The notes under the pieces are model-generated. The model was not told where the DNA came from and did no database searches. It saw only the letters and a list, made by a program, of their open reading frames with translations. The position numbers were made by a program, and so were the translations under genes. A DNA stretch of 64,000 nucleotides from contig NC_092480.1 in assembly GCF_047495875.1 (NCBI RefSeq), positions 2,728,001 to 2,792,000 on the forward strand. Reading direction: 5' to 3'. Shown here piece by piece: positions 39,037-48,489 of this stretch (positions within the stretch are counted from its first letter, which is position 1; the number at the start of each line of letters is the position of its first letter). The DNA comes from Pithys albifrons albifrons (Eukaryota > Chordata > Aves > Passeriformes > Thamnophilidae).

Positions 39037-40353
39037 ATGGCTCCCAAAGTGGCTGCCCTTGTCCTGGTGTTCCTTGCAGTCTCAGGTGAGTTGGCGTGTG
39101 GGTCCCTGGTTCTCGCAGGGTGGTCCTGCCCCGGGGCAGCAGTGGGGACCTGCTGTCCCCAGGGAAGTGGAATTGTGCTGGCACTGATCCCACCATCCCT
39201 TTGCAGGGGCACGGGCTGATGTGAACCCCGACGAGGTGGCCAGTGTGATCTGGAAGTACTTCACAGAGCTGAGCAGCAATGCCAAGGAGACGGTGGACCA
39301 GCTGCAGCAGACTGAGCTCACCAAGCAGATCAAGTGAGCTGAGCCATGGTCTGGGGCACTGGGGGATTTGGGAGGGTTCATGGGGTGTTGGGGGCACCAG
39401 CCACTGACCTGTCCCTTCTCCCCAGCACCCTCCTGAAGAGCAACCTGCAGAGTGTCAGTGCCTATGCCGAGGACCTGCAGGAGCGGCTGGTGCCCTTTGC
39501 CACAGAGCTGCAGGCGCGGCTGGCACAGGATTCAGAGCGGCTGAAGGAGCAGATCCGGAGGGAGCTGGCAGAGCTGCAGGCCAAGCTGGCGCCCTACGCT
39601 GACGAGGTGCACCAGCAGATCGGTACCAACATCCGCCAGCTGCAGGCCAAGATGAGCCCCTACGCCGAGGAGCTGCGCTCCCGGGTGGACCGTGGGGCTG
39701 GGGAGCTGCAGCGGGCACTGGAGCCCTACGCAGCCGAGCTGCGGGACCGGCTGCAGGACAACGCCGAGAGCATCCAGGCCTCCCTCAGCCCCTACGCTGA
39801 CCGGCTGCAGGAGCAGATTGATGGCGGCGTGGAGACCCTGAAGGAGCACCTGGCACCCATGGCTGATGAGCTGAAGGCGCAGGTGGGGCAGAGCGTGGCA
39901 GAGCTGCGGCGTGGACTCAGCCCCTATGCCCAGGAGGTGCAGGATGGGCTCAACCGGCAGCTGGAGAGCCTGACGGCGCAGATGGAGAGGGCGGCTGAGG
40001 AGCTGCGTGCCCGCCTGGCCACCAGCTCTGAGGAGCTGCGTGCCCAGCTCAGCCCACTGGCCCAGGAGCTGCGGGATGCGGCGAGCGGTGATGCCGAGAG
40101 CCTGAGGCAGCGCCTGGGCCCCCTGGTCCAGCAGCTGGACCAGCGTGTGGGGCAGACACTGGAGGCATTCAGGCAGCAGGCAGCTCCTTTCGGAGAGACC
40201 TTTGGGAAGCAGCTGGTGCAGCGGCTGGAGGAGATGCGCGGGAAGCTGGACTCAGGTGCTGCTGGAGTGGAGGACCACCTGGAGCTGCTGGAGAAGGAGG
40301 TGCGGGAGAAGGTGTCTGCCTTCCTCAGCACCATCCCACCCCCGGAGCAATGA
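39037..40353 (+). CDS. APOA4: Apolipoprotein A-IV
   Basis: Secreted apolipoprotein of chylomicrons and HDL. Coding exons are 39037-39085, 39207-39333 and 39426-40353, giving 367 residues. The signal peptide is [20 protein letters not shown] and the mature chain begins [18 protein letters not shown], the typical A-IV opening. The last exon is a long run of 22-residue amphipathic repeats with proline boundaries ([56 protein letters not shown]). It ends IPPPEQ and lacks the glutamine-rich EQQQ tail of mammalian A-IV. The frame is intact. The gene lies head-to-head with APOC3 and upstream of APOA5 in the same direction. Confidence 0.96.
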
Positions 40354-40440
40354 GTCCCCCCCAGTGCTGTGGGGAGGTGACATGGGGTGGCTGGCCATCC
40401 CCACACACTCCAAGCATTCCCAGACTCTGTCCATGGCAGA

Positions 40441-40446
40441 AATAAA
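40441..40446 (+). terminator. APOA4: APOA4 poly(A) signal
   Basis: AATAAACCTT lies 88 bp after the stop codon. Confidence 0.9.
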
Positions 40447-40469
40447 CCTTGTGATGCACATGCTGGTCC

Positions 40470-41600
40470 GTGTCCTTCCTTCTCCACTGCATCCTACTGT
40501 CCTGCCCGAGGATGGGCAGTCTGGGCCATCTGGTCCAGCTGCTCCAAGGGGGAACATCACACCAAATTTGGGTTCTGGGGAACCTAGGAGAGGGACCAAA
40601 GGTTGGGGCAGGTGGGTGGGGGTCTCTGTGCTGGCTGAAGGTGGTGGCAGCCAGGTGAGCCTGAGGGCCAGCACGGGACCAGGGCCCCAACATCACCTCA
40701 CTGGGGTTCCACAGCAACTGGGGGGTACTCAGGGATCTCCAGAGGGGCAGAGCCCTTGGATGTGGCCAGGCATCCTCACGGTGGTGGGGCAGTTGTTGCC
40801 ACACAAGTTGGGGCTTTATGGGCTGTGCTGGGTGTATGACAGACCCCTCATTACCACAGCCCCATGGGGACCCTAACCAGGTGCAGTGGGGCTTGGATGG
40901 GAAGGGAGGTCTTGTCCCCAGAAACTTCCCAGCTCAGGAAGAGGAAAAGGGGACTGAGTGATGGCCACAGCGAGCCCCTCGAGCCGTCCTGCTGGCAGGA
41001 GCATGGGGTGGGATGGGAAGGGATGGGATGAGACGGGAGCACGGCCAGCGCTGCCTGGAGCGACCTCACGTGTCGGCACAGGCGAGGGAGCCGCGCGGAC
41101 TTTGGTACCGAGGACGTTTCACCCCGGGAGCGCTGGACTTCGTCCCACGCCCAGGGTAGGGTGCCCGTCTGTATTCCCGGGGGAAAAGCACCAAGCACAG
41201 CGGGCTGGGTGTCCGGCGGGAGCGGCAGAGAGAGAGGTGTGCTCTGTGCTCCCTACCCGGGCTGCTGACACGGCCACCGCTCATCCCACGCTTCTCTGCC
41301 ACAGCCAAAGCCGGGCTCACCCTTCCCGCACTCATCCCGGGGGTCCCGGCTCCTCTCCTCGCCCCAGGACAGGAGCTGCAGCCGTGTCCGCATCCCCATC
41401 CTGCTGCCCCGCACCACCCCGGCAGCTCCATCGAGCATTCCCTCCGGGATGCGAAGGTCGGCTGCGGGGCAGGGTCAGCCGCGTCCCCCAAGCCTGGGGG
41501 GCAGTGGGCAGTCAGGTGACCGTCCCCCAGGTCACCTCCCAGGAACGTGCACGGACCTCCACGTTGTGTTTACACGGAGTGAGGTCCAAAAAGCCTTTCC
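40470..41600. other. APOA4-APOA5 intergenic spacer
   Basis: About 1.1 kb. A small GGGATGGGAA-type tandem occurs near 41005-41035. Around 41515-41540 GGTGACC and GGTCACC half-sites face each other, which could bind nuclear receptors upstream of APOA5. No exon is recognised despite a long open frame. Confidence 0.45.
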
Positions 41601-41687
41601 GTGCCGCTCCTCTGCTCCCCCCGGACCTATATAAGGGAACCGCGGGCCGGCTCCCGGCGGAGGGACACGGGAGGCACCAGGAGGCAG
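41601..41687 (+). promoter_or_regulatory. APOA5: APOA5 promoter and non-coding first exon
   Basis: TATATAAG at 41628-41635 is a strong TATA box. Exon 1 then runs from about 41660 to 41687 (GGCAG|GTGAGG). The upstream AGGTCC at 41582 is only a half-site. Confidence 0.7.
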
Positions 41688-41774
41688 GTGAGGGGTGGAG
41701 AACAGGGGCACCTTGTGCCTGGTTTGGCTTTGTGCGGCCGGAGGAGCTGGGTGTGATTTCAGGTGCAAAACCAC

Positions 41775-41952
41775 AGGGTTACAGGGGACCCCAGGTATTA
41801 TGGGGGACCTCAGGTGTTTACAGGGCAACTCCAGATGTTACAGGGCACCCAAAGTGTTATGGGGACTCCAGGTGTTTTGGGAAGCCCCAGGTGTTACAGG
41901 GGACCCCGCATATTTATAGGGAACCCCCAAGTGTTATGGGAGGCCCCAGGAG
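41775..41952. repeat. Degenerate tandem repeat in APOA5 intron 1
   Basis: About eight units of roughly 20-24 bp with the pattern CCCCAGGTGTTAYRGGGGAC. Units differ by several substitutions. The repeat lies between the non-coding exon 1 and the ATG exon. Confidence 0.85.
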
Positions 41953-42082
41953 AGAGGTCCTTGCAGGGAACAGTGACGGGGGGTGTGAAGCAGAGGCACC
42001 ACCACCCTGTGAGCACTTGGTGGAGCAGCCTCTCCCCTCTGCCGTCTCTCCCGCAGCCCCGCCGAGCCCGGCCCGGCAGACC

Positions 42083-44012
42083 ATGCTGCTGAAGGCTGTG
42101 CTGCTCCTGTCCCTCCTGGCTGCCTTCCCAGGTGGGTGCGGGCAGAGGGGCAGCAGAGCTGGGGGTGAGGGCAGCACCAAGGGCACCCCACTCACGCCAC
42201 CCTCCCACCTACAGTGTCACCGGCCAAGTCGGGGCAGGGCGGCTTCTGGGAATACCTCAGCCAGCTGACGTGGGACAAGGACAGCCTGGAGCATGGCCAC
42301 GGCAAGCTGGGCAGGGACATCACGTGAGTACAGTGGCCCGGGGCCCCACCAGCACCGCTGGGGGCCGATTTCTCTCCCTCTGGGGACATAGAACCTCATG
42401 GGAAGGGTGTTGGTGTTTATTGGGGGGAGTGAATGCTGTGGTTAGTCAGGGGTGCTTTGTGACTGCCTTGTGCAGGAACTTTGTGCAGGACTGACTGCTC
42501 CCTGCTGAAGGGACTGGAGCACAAGTGCTGTGGGGAGAGGCTGAGGGAGCTGGGGGTGTTCAGCCTGGAGAAGAGGAGGCTCAGAGGTGACCTCAGCACT
42601 GTCTGGAACTGCCTGAAGGGAAGTTGTGGCCAGGTGGGGGTTGGTCTCTTCTCCCAGGCACTCAGCAATAGGACAAGGGGGCACGATGGGCTCAAGCTCT
42701 GCCAGGGGAAATTGAAGTTGGAGAGCAGAAAAAAATTCTTTGCAGAGAGAGTGCTCAGGCATTGGAATGGGCTGCCCAGAGAGGGGGTGGATTCCCCATC
42801 CCTGGAGGTTTTTCAAGTGAGATTGGCCGTGGCACTGAGTGCCATGATCTGGTAAAGGGACTGGAGTTGGACCAAGGGTTGGACTTGATGATCTTGGAGG
42901 TCTTTTCCAACCCAATCCATTCTGTGATTCTGTGGATGTGGCACTGAGTGAGAATCCACCACTTCTTGATCCAACCCCACTGTGATCACCAGCCCAGGGC
43001 ACGGAGTGCCCTGGGCTGGTGATCACAGTGGGGTTGGATCAAGGGTTGGACTTGCTGATCTCAGAGGTCTTTTCCAACCCAATCCATTCCATGATTCTAT
43101 GAAAGCATTCAGGATGGGGTCAGCTCCGTGGGAGACTTCCTGGAGAAGCTGTCGCCCCTGCCCCGGAGCCCCCAGCCCCGGCTGTCCCAGGACTCGGCCG
43201 GCCTGCGGAAGCTGCTCCGCAGGGAGCTGGAGAGCCTGCGGGTGAAGCTGTCGCCGTACGTGGACGAGGTGCACCAGGAGGTCGGGAAGCACCTGGACGA
43301 GCTGCGGCAGCAGCTGCAGCCGGTGACGGAGGAGCTGCTGGACCAGGTGTCGCTGCGGGCGCGGCAGCTCCGGCGGCAGCTCCTGCCGAGCCGGGAGGTG
43401 ACGGCGCAACTCCTGGAGGGCGCGGACGAGCTGCAGCACTTCGTGGCTCACTACGCCGACAAGATCGCCTTCCACACGGACCAGGTGAAGGGCATCTTCC
43501 AGCCGTACGCCGACAGGCTGCTCACCGAGATCCACCGCAACGTGCAGGAGCTGCACCGCAGCGTGGCCCCGCATGCCCGCGCCGCCCCCCAGCAGCTCAA
43601 CCAGCACATCCAGGAGCTCTCCGCAAAGCTCGCCCGCAACGCGCGGGACCTGCACAGCAAGATCCAGAGCAACCTGGAGCAGCTGAAGGCCAAGCTGAGC
43701 CTGTACCCCGGGACCCTCGGGGGGGACCCGCCGGGGCGCTACCGGGAGGCGCTGGCGAGGGAGGTGCAGCGGCGGGTGGAGGAGTTCCGGAGGGACACCT
43801 ACATCCAGATCCAGGCGTTCGCGAGGGCGCTGGACCAGGAGACGGAGGAGATGCGGCTGAAGCTCAGCGCCCGCCCGGAGGAGCAGGAGGAGCAGGAGGA
43901 GCTGCACGATGCGCCACCGCCGCCCGTGGAAGAGCTGCGGGAGCGGCTGGACGCGCTGTGGAAGGACCTGGCGCGGAGCCTGGGCGGGGATGCGGGCGGG
44001 GGGTCGCGGTGA
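42083..44012 (+). CDS. APOA5: Apolipoprotein A-V
   Basis: Low-abundance secreted apolipoprotein that promotes lipoprotein-lipase-mediated triglyceride clearance. Coding exons are 42083-42131, 42215-42323 and 43106-44012, giving about 354 residues (human 366). It has the signal peptide MLLKAVLLLSLLAAFP, then a KSGQGGFWEYLSQ opening as in APOA5. The last exon has SSVGDFLEKL, VRLSPYVDEVHQ-like helices, the basic YADRLLTEIHRNVQELHRSV region that corresponds to the heparin-binding part, and the C-terminal FRRDTYIQIQAF...DQETEEM. The start of the last exon is odd: the in-frame stop at 43092-43094 and lack of other AG dinucleotides force use of AAG at 43103-43105, at the edge of a CR1 insertion. About five residues present in the human protein before IQDGV/EQDL seem to be missing. 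Confidence 0.92.
42506..42935 (+). mobile_element. CR1 LINE 3' fragment in the last APOA5 intron
   Basis: Same subfamily as the copies at 10568 and 30756. It begins GGACTGGAGCACAAGTGCTG and ends in CATTCTGTGATTCTGTGG. It fills most of the intron between the coding exons ending at 42323 and starting at 43106. Confidence 0.95.
42936..43102 (+). mobile_element. Second CR1 fragment with internal inverted duplication, abutting the APOA5 last exon
   Basis: It opens with ATGTGGCACTGAGTG, a CR1 block. It is then interrupted by the inverted repeat (42965-43002 versus 43006-43043), and continues as normal CR1 (GGGTTGGACTTGCTGATCTC ... CCATGATTCTATG). The CR1 3' end runs directly into the exon, and its pyrimidine-rich TCTTTTCCAACCCAATCCATTCC must now serve as the splice acceptor tract. 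Confidence 0.85.
42965..43043. repeat. Perfect 38-bp inverted repeat with 3-base spacer
   Basis: Left arm 42965-43002 starts CTTGATCCAACCCCACTG; right arm 43006-43043 is its exact reverse complement. The spacer is GGA (43003-43005). The right arm is in normal CR1 orientation, so the left arm is the inverted copy. Confidence 0.95.
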
Positions 44013-44035
44013 TGATGATGGGGATGAGCCACAAT

Positions 44036-44041
44036 AATAAA
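44036..44041 (+). terminator. APOA5: APOA5 poly(A) signal
   Basis: AATAAA in ACAATAATAAAGGCG, 24 bp after the stop. Cleavage would fall at about 44055-44060, inside the ZPR1 promoter. Confidence 0.85.
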
Positions 44042-44057
44042 GGCGCCGCCATCGCAG

Positions 44058-44132
44058 CACGTGTCACGTGATCGGGGGACCTGGGAGGTGGTCATGTGAC
44101 CGCCGCGGCGGGGGCCACGTGACCGCCACGTG
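44058..44132 (+). promoter_or_regulatory. ZPR1: ZPR1 promoter: cluster of five E-boxes
   Basis: CACGTG occurs at 44058-44063, 44065-44070, 44116-44121 and 44127-44132, and CATGTG at 44093-44098. Several are extended CACGTGAC/GTCACGTGA forms, typical of USF/TFE3/TFEB (CLEAR-like) binding. No TATA box is seen. The cluster ends 22 bp before the ATG. Confidence 0.75.
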
Positions 44133-44154
44133 ACGGCGGAGCGGAGGCCCCGCG

Positions 44155-47100
44155 ATGTCCGCGCTGGGGGCGATGGAGGCGGGACCGGGATCGGGACCGG
44201 GACCAGGGTCGGGATCGGGGCCGGGGGGTTCCTTGTTCCGGCCCCTCAGCGCCGAGGATGGCGAGCAGCAGCCGGCGGAGATCGAGTCCCTGTGCATGAA
44301 CTGCTTCCGCAACGTGAGGGGCCGGGGGGAGCCATGGCGGGGCCTCCCTGAGGGATCTGCGGGTGACAGGGGGGTGGGAGCGGGCCAGGGATGTGCGGGG
44401 GTCTGCGGGGAGCGGGGAATAGGGCAGGGCTTGGCTGGGGAGGGACCTGGGGGTGAATAGGGGTCTGCAGGGGTTGGGGTGGGTGGGAGCAGCACGGGGG
44501 TTGGTGGGTGGGGGGTACAGGGATGCGGGGTCGGGGGGCTGCGAGGGGCAAGAGCAAGGAAAGATGCCCTGGGGCCACAGCTGACCCCACGGCAGGGGGC
44601 ACTAGTGGGATCGGGAGGGCTGGGGGGCAGTGGGACACAGGAGGGGCTGGGCAGGGGCTGCTGTGGGGCTGGGGGAGGTTGGGGGTCTGGAGTTTTGGGG
44701 TTAGGGAGCTGCCCACGCTGGGAGGTGCTGCCAGGGATGGGGAGCCTGGGGGACACCACCCTGAGGACTCGGGTTCCCATGACAGGGAGTGACGCGGCTC
44801 CTGCTCACCAGGATCCCCTTCTTCAAAGAGATCATCGTCAGCTCCTTCTCCTGCGACAGCTGCTCCTGGTCCAACACGGAGATCCAGTCAGCAGGCAGGA
44901 TCCAGGAGCAGGGCGTGTGCTACACCCTGGCTGTCACCTCCTGCCAGGTGAAGGGCACGGGGGGCCGCCCTGTGCAAACCTTTATCCCTCACAGGCTGGC
45001 CTGGATTGAGCCACAAAGTGTTTCTCTTCTGTGGTGTTTGGGAAATAGCTTTATTTGCTTGGTAGTGACCATTCCAAGCCCAAAATGTGCCCTTTCCTAA
45101 TGGAGAGGGAGCTGGAGCCAGTGCTGCTGCACAGCCCAGTGTGGTTCCCATGTGTGGAAGCCTGTGGATATATTTGTGATCCTTATGCTGCTCCCCAACT
45201 CTGTGTGCAGGACATGAACAGGGAGGTGGTGAAGACTGACTGTGCCACGGCTCGAATTCCAGAGCTGGACTTTGAGATCCCTGCCTTCACCCAGAAAGGA
45301 GGTGGGTGGCACATCTCAGCTCAGAGCACTTTGGAGGGTGCTGTGGTGTGTTAACAGTGTCATCACCTCTTTTCTCCCCCTCTCAAGTCCTCACCACCAT
45401 CGAAGGGATCATTGACAGAGCTGTGGCAGGCCTGGAGCAGGACCAGCCTGTCCGCAGGGTAAGGTGCTGGGAAAGGGGGGGCTCCTCAGGGATGGCAAAG
45501 CCTTGGGCTGATCATCCCCTACTGCCTGTTAGTGTTGTCCAAGGGTGGTGGGGACAGCACTGGGGGCTCTGGTTTGTGCCATGGTCAGACAGCCCCTGCA
45601 GCAGTTGCACTCTGTGATCTTGGAGGTCTTTTCCAGTGTAAATGATTCCTTGTTCTCTTGCAGGCGACAGACGAAGAGGTGGCAAAAAAAATAGACGAGT
45701 TCATTGTTAAACTGAGGCAGCTGAAAGAAATGAATTCCCCCTTCACCTTTGTGAGTGTACTCAGGAGGGAGGCCCTGTTTGGCACGAGGAGAGCAGGACA
45801 GCCCCCTCAGGCTCCCTTTTCCTGCAGATCATCGATGATCCCTCAGGGAACAGCTTCGTGGAGAACCCCCATGCACCGCGGAGGGACGATGCCCTCGTGG
45901 TCACCCACTACAGGAGGACCCCCCAGCAGGCTGCTATGCTGGGACTGGAGGTGACTGGGGGTTGCTGGGCCATGTGTTCCCAGCCTGAGAAATAGGGCTG
46001 ACCAGTCTCTCACTCCCTGGGAGTTCTGGAGGGAACAGAGTTAATGCTCCTCTTGCAGGGAGAGGAGGTGGATGCAAAGCCGCCTGATGCTGCGGAGGAT
46101 CTGAGGGACGAGGTGGGTGATGTTGCAGTGCAGAGGTGAGTGACACCCAGGACGGGTGTTCTGGGCTGGCTGGGACATTCTGACTCCCCTTGCCCTCCCT
46201 GTGCCCCAGGTCCTGCAGTTCAACACCAACTGCCCCGAGTGCAACGCCCCGGCCAACACCAACATGAAGTTGGTGCGTATCCTTTGAGGGGGTGGGCATG
46301 GGCTGGGTCTGCATGGGGGTGGTGTGGGGTGGGTGTTGCTGTGCTCACCCTGCACTCTTCCTGCTGCACTGAATGAGTTCTCTAGTGGAGCCTGTCAGCG
46401 TGCGGAGCTGTCTCAGGGCCGCTCTCAGTGAGGTCCTGCAGCACCTCGGGAGGGACTGAGGCTGCTGCCTTGAGGTTTTCCTTGACTGTCTGCTCCAGAA
46501 ATCCCACACTTCAAGGAAGTGATTATCATGGCCACAAACTGCGACTCCTGTGGGCACAGGACAAATGAGGTGAGCTGGAAAACTGCTGACTTCTTTTTTT
46601 GGTGCGAGGAGAAGGCAGTGGTGATGGGAGTGGTGCTCTGTGCCTTTTTCCCTGAGCTTTGCTTTCCAGTGTGGCTGTTTGGAGCCAGGCTGGGAGGGAG
46701 GCTGGATTTGGAGGCAGTGTTAGGAGGTGGTCTTTGCTGGGTTTTGAGGATCTGTCTCAGCTTTGGAGTTGAATTCAGGCACTGTCCCAGATTTCAAGTG
46801 GCCTCTGAGCTGCTGGGATAAAACCTCTCAAAGCATCATGGTGTGATTTGAGGGTAAATTCCATGGAGCTGACTGGCAGGTGTTCTTAGGTGAAGTCTGG
46901 AGGAGCAATTGAACCACAAGGCACCAGGATTACCCTCTGGATTACAGACCCTTCTGACATGACGAGGGACATCCTGAAGGTACAGTGCCCTCAGATACTT
47001 GCCCTGTCCCCCTGGGGAGGTGTGAGGAGTCCAGGGGGTCCAGCCATCCCTCCATGGAGACTCACAGGTTGTCCCCTTTCACAGTCAGAGACATGCAGTG

Positions 47101-47807
47101 TGGAGATCCCAGAGCTGGAGTTTGAGCTGGGGATGGGAGCACTAGGGGGGAAGTTCACCACGCTGGAAGGGCTGCTGAAGGACATCCGTGACCTGGTTAG
47201 TGGTCCTGGTGGGGCTCAGCCCCCTTCGTGTCCCTGTTTGGGCTGGCCCTGGCTGCCTCACTGGTGCTCACCTGCCCTTCCAGGTGGAGAGAAACCCCTT
47301 CACTCTGGGGGACAGCTCAACGCCCAGCAGGACAGGCAAGCTGCAAGAGTTCATTGGGAAGCTGCAGGAGGTGAGTGTGCCCTGGATTCCTGTGCTCTGT
47401 GAGAGTGCCAGAAGGATTAGAAAGAGCCCTAATGGCTGGACGTGCTCTCTTCCTGCAGATCATAGACGGGAAGACCAAGGCTCACTTCATCATGGATGAC
47501 CCTGCAGGCAACAGTTACCTTCAGGTACAGTCCTGCAGCCCTTGGGAGGGGCTGCTTGAGCAGTTTGGTTGGGTTTTCTGTATTTCCCTGGAGTGTGCTG
47601 GGGGCGGGGGGGGCAGGATGCCTGAGCCTTGGGGAAAAGGGGAGTGCAGGAGGTTTTCCTGTCTCCCCACAGAACGTGTACGCCCCAGAGGAGGACCCGG
47701 AGCTGAGGGTGGAGCGCTACGAGCGCAGCTTTGAGCAGAATGAAGACTTGGGCCTGAACGACATGAAGACAGAGGGCTATGAGCCTGAGGCCGCCTCGGG
47801 CCGGTAG
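44155..47807 (+). CDS. ZPR1: Zinc finger protein ZPR1
   Basis: Conserved eukaryotic zinc-finger protein that acts as an eEF1A chaperone and links growth-factor signalling and SMN. Fourteen coding exons: 44155-44313, 44786-44947, 45211-45301, 45388-45458, 45664-45750, 45828-45950, 46059-46112, 46210-46276, 46499-46569, 46890-46979, 47085-47195, 47284-47370, 47459-47524 and 47673-47807, giving 457 residues (human 459). Two C4 zinc fingers are visible: CMNC...CDSC near residues 48-85 and CPEC...CDSC in the second half. Each is followed by a ZPR1 domain with [11 protein letters not shown] or [10 protein letters not shown]. The repeated [10 protein letters not shown] / [11 protein letters not shown] motifs are present, and the protein ends near [11 protein letters not shown] glycine-proline-serine-rich N-terminus precedes the first finger. 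An in-frame ATG 18 bases downstream (44173) is an alternative start. Confidence 0.97.
45605..45655 (+). mobile_element. Possible CR1 tail remnant in a ZPR1 intron
   Basis: GTGATCTTGGAGGTCTTTTCCAGTGTAAATGATTCC resembles the CR1 3' tail (GATCTTGGAGGTCTTTTCCAACC...ATGATTC). It is short and ends at the acceptor of the exon at 45664. If real, CR1 sequence supplies part of this pyrimidine tract. Confidence 0.5.
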
Positions 47808-48038
47808 CAGGGGGGCGGCCCGACCCCTCTGCCCCCTGTGCCAGCTGCTCCAGGGACCAGGACTTTTTTGTGGCCAGGAACTCTCCTCCCTTCCTGGGAG
47901 TCAGGGCTGCAAGCGGGGCTGGCCCTCGGGGCCTTCCTATGGGAGGTGTTGTGTGGGGTGCTGGTGTGTTGTGGTGGGGCTGGAAGTCAGTGCTGCGACC
48001 CCCCCGTAAAGGTGTTTGTTTAAAAGTACACGGACAAA

Positions 48039-48044
48039 ATAAAG
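48039..48044 (+). terminator. ZPR1: ZPR1 poly(A) signal
   Basis: AATAAAGAAG lies about 230 bp after the stop. The BUD13 promoter repeat begins about 65 bp further on. Confidence 0.88.
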
Positions 48045-48104
48045 AAGACGCCGTATCCCTCTGGTGCTGGTACTGCTGCCGCTCCATTCACAAGTGTGGG
48101 CAAC

Positions 48105-48489
48105 GCCTGGCCACGCCCACCGTCCATTCATAACTCCGCCCAGTGCGCCTTTAATGGCCATTACACGCCTGGCCACGCCCACAGTCCATTCATAACACCG
48201 CCCAGGGCCCTCGTGGGACCTGTGGCCACGCCCATATCTCCTTGTATGGTCATGTGGTCACGCCCACAGCTTCATTCATTACTCCGCCCAGGGGCGCCAG
48301 TGGGAACCGCGGCCATGCCCGCTGTGCCTTTTATGGTAATTACACATCAGGCCACGCCCATCTCCCCGCCCACACATCCATTTATGGGCATGACAGCTGC
48401 TTTGCCATGCCCTTTGCCACGCCCACCACTATTTATACCCAGGCCCCGCCCCTTCCTGCCGGCGCAGGAGTTCTGCGTCAGCGGCCGCG
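48105..48489 (+). promoter_or_regulatory. BUD13: BUD13 promoter built of repeated CACCC/GC-box units
   Basis: CCACGCCCA or one-base variants start at 48111, 48173, 48225, 48258, 48352 and 48417, often followed by TCCATTCATAA and CCGCCC. This is a degenerate tandem repeat of roughly 50-65 bp that multiplies KLF/SP-type sites. A TATTTATA-like element lies near 48430, and a short GC-rich leader precedes the ATG. Confidence 0.7.

Noticed and set aside
40958..42268. 436-residue plus-strand open frame upstream of and into APOA5
   Set aside because: It crosses the APOA5 TATA box, first exon and intron 1 tandem repeat without regard to splice sites, and no conserved protein is recognisable.
43061..43065. 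TCTCAG inside the CR1 as APOA5 last-exon acceptor
   Set aside because: It gives the wrong reading phase and would include the in-frame stop at 43092-43094.
43023..44060. 345-residue minus-strand open frame opposite the last APOA5 exon
   Set aside because: Shadow of a leucine/arginine-rich, GC-rich amphipathic-helix exon. The leucine-valine-histidine-rich reading is the usual antisense image.
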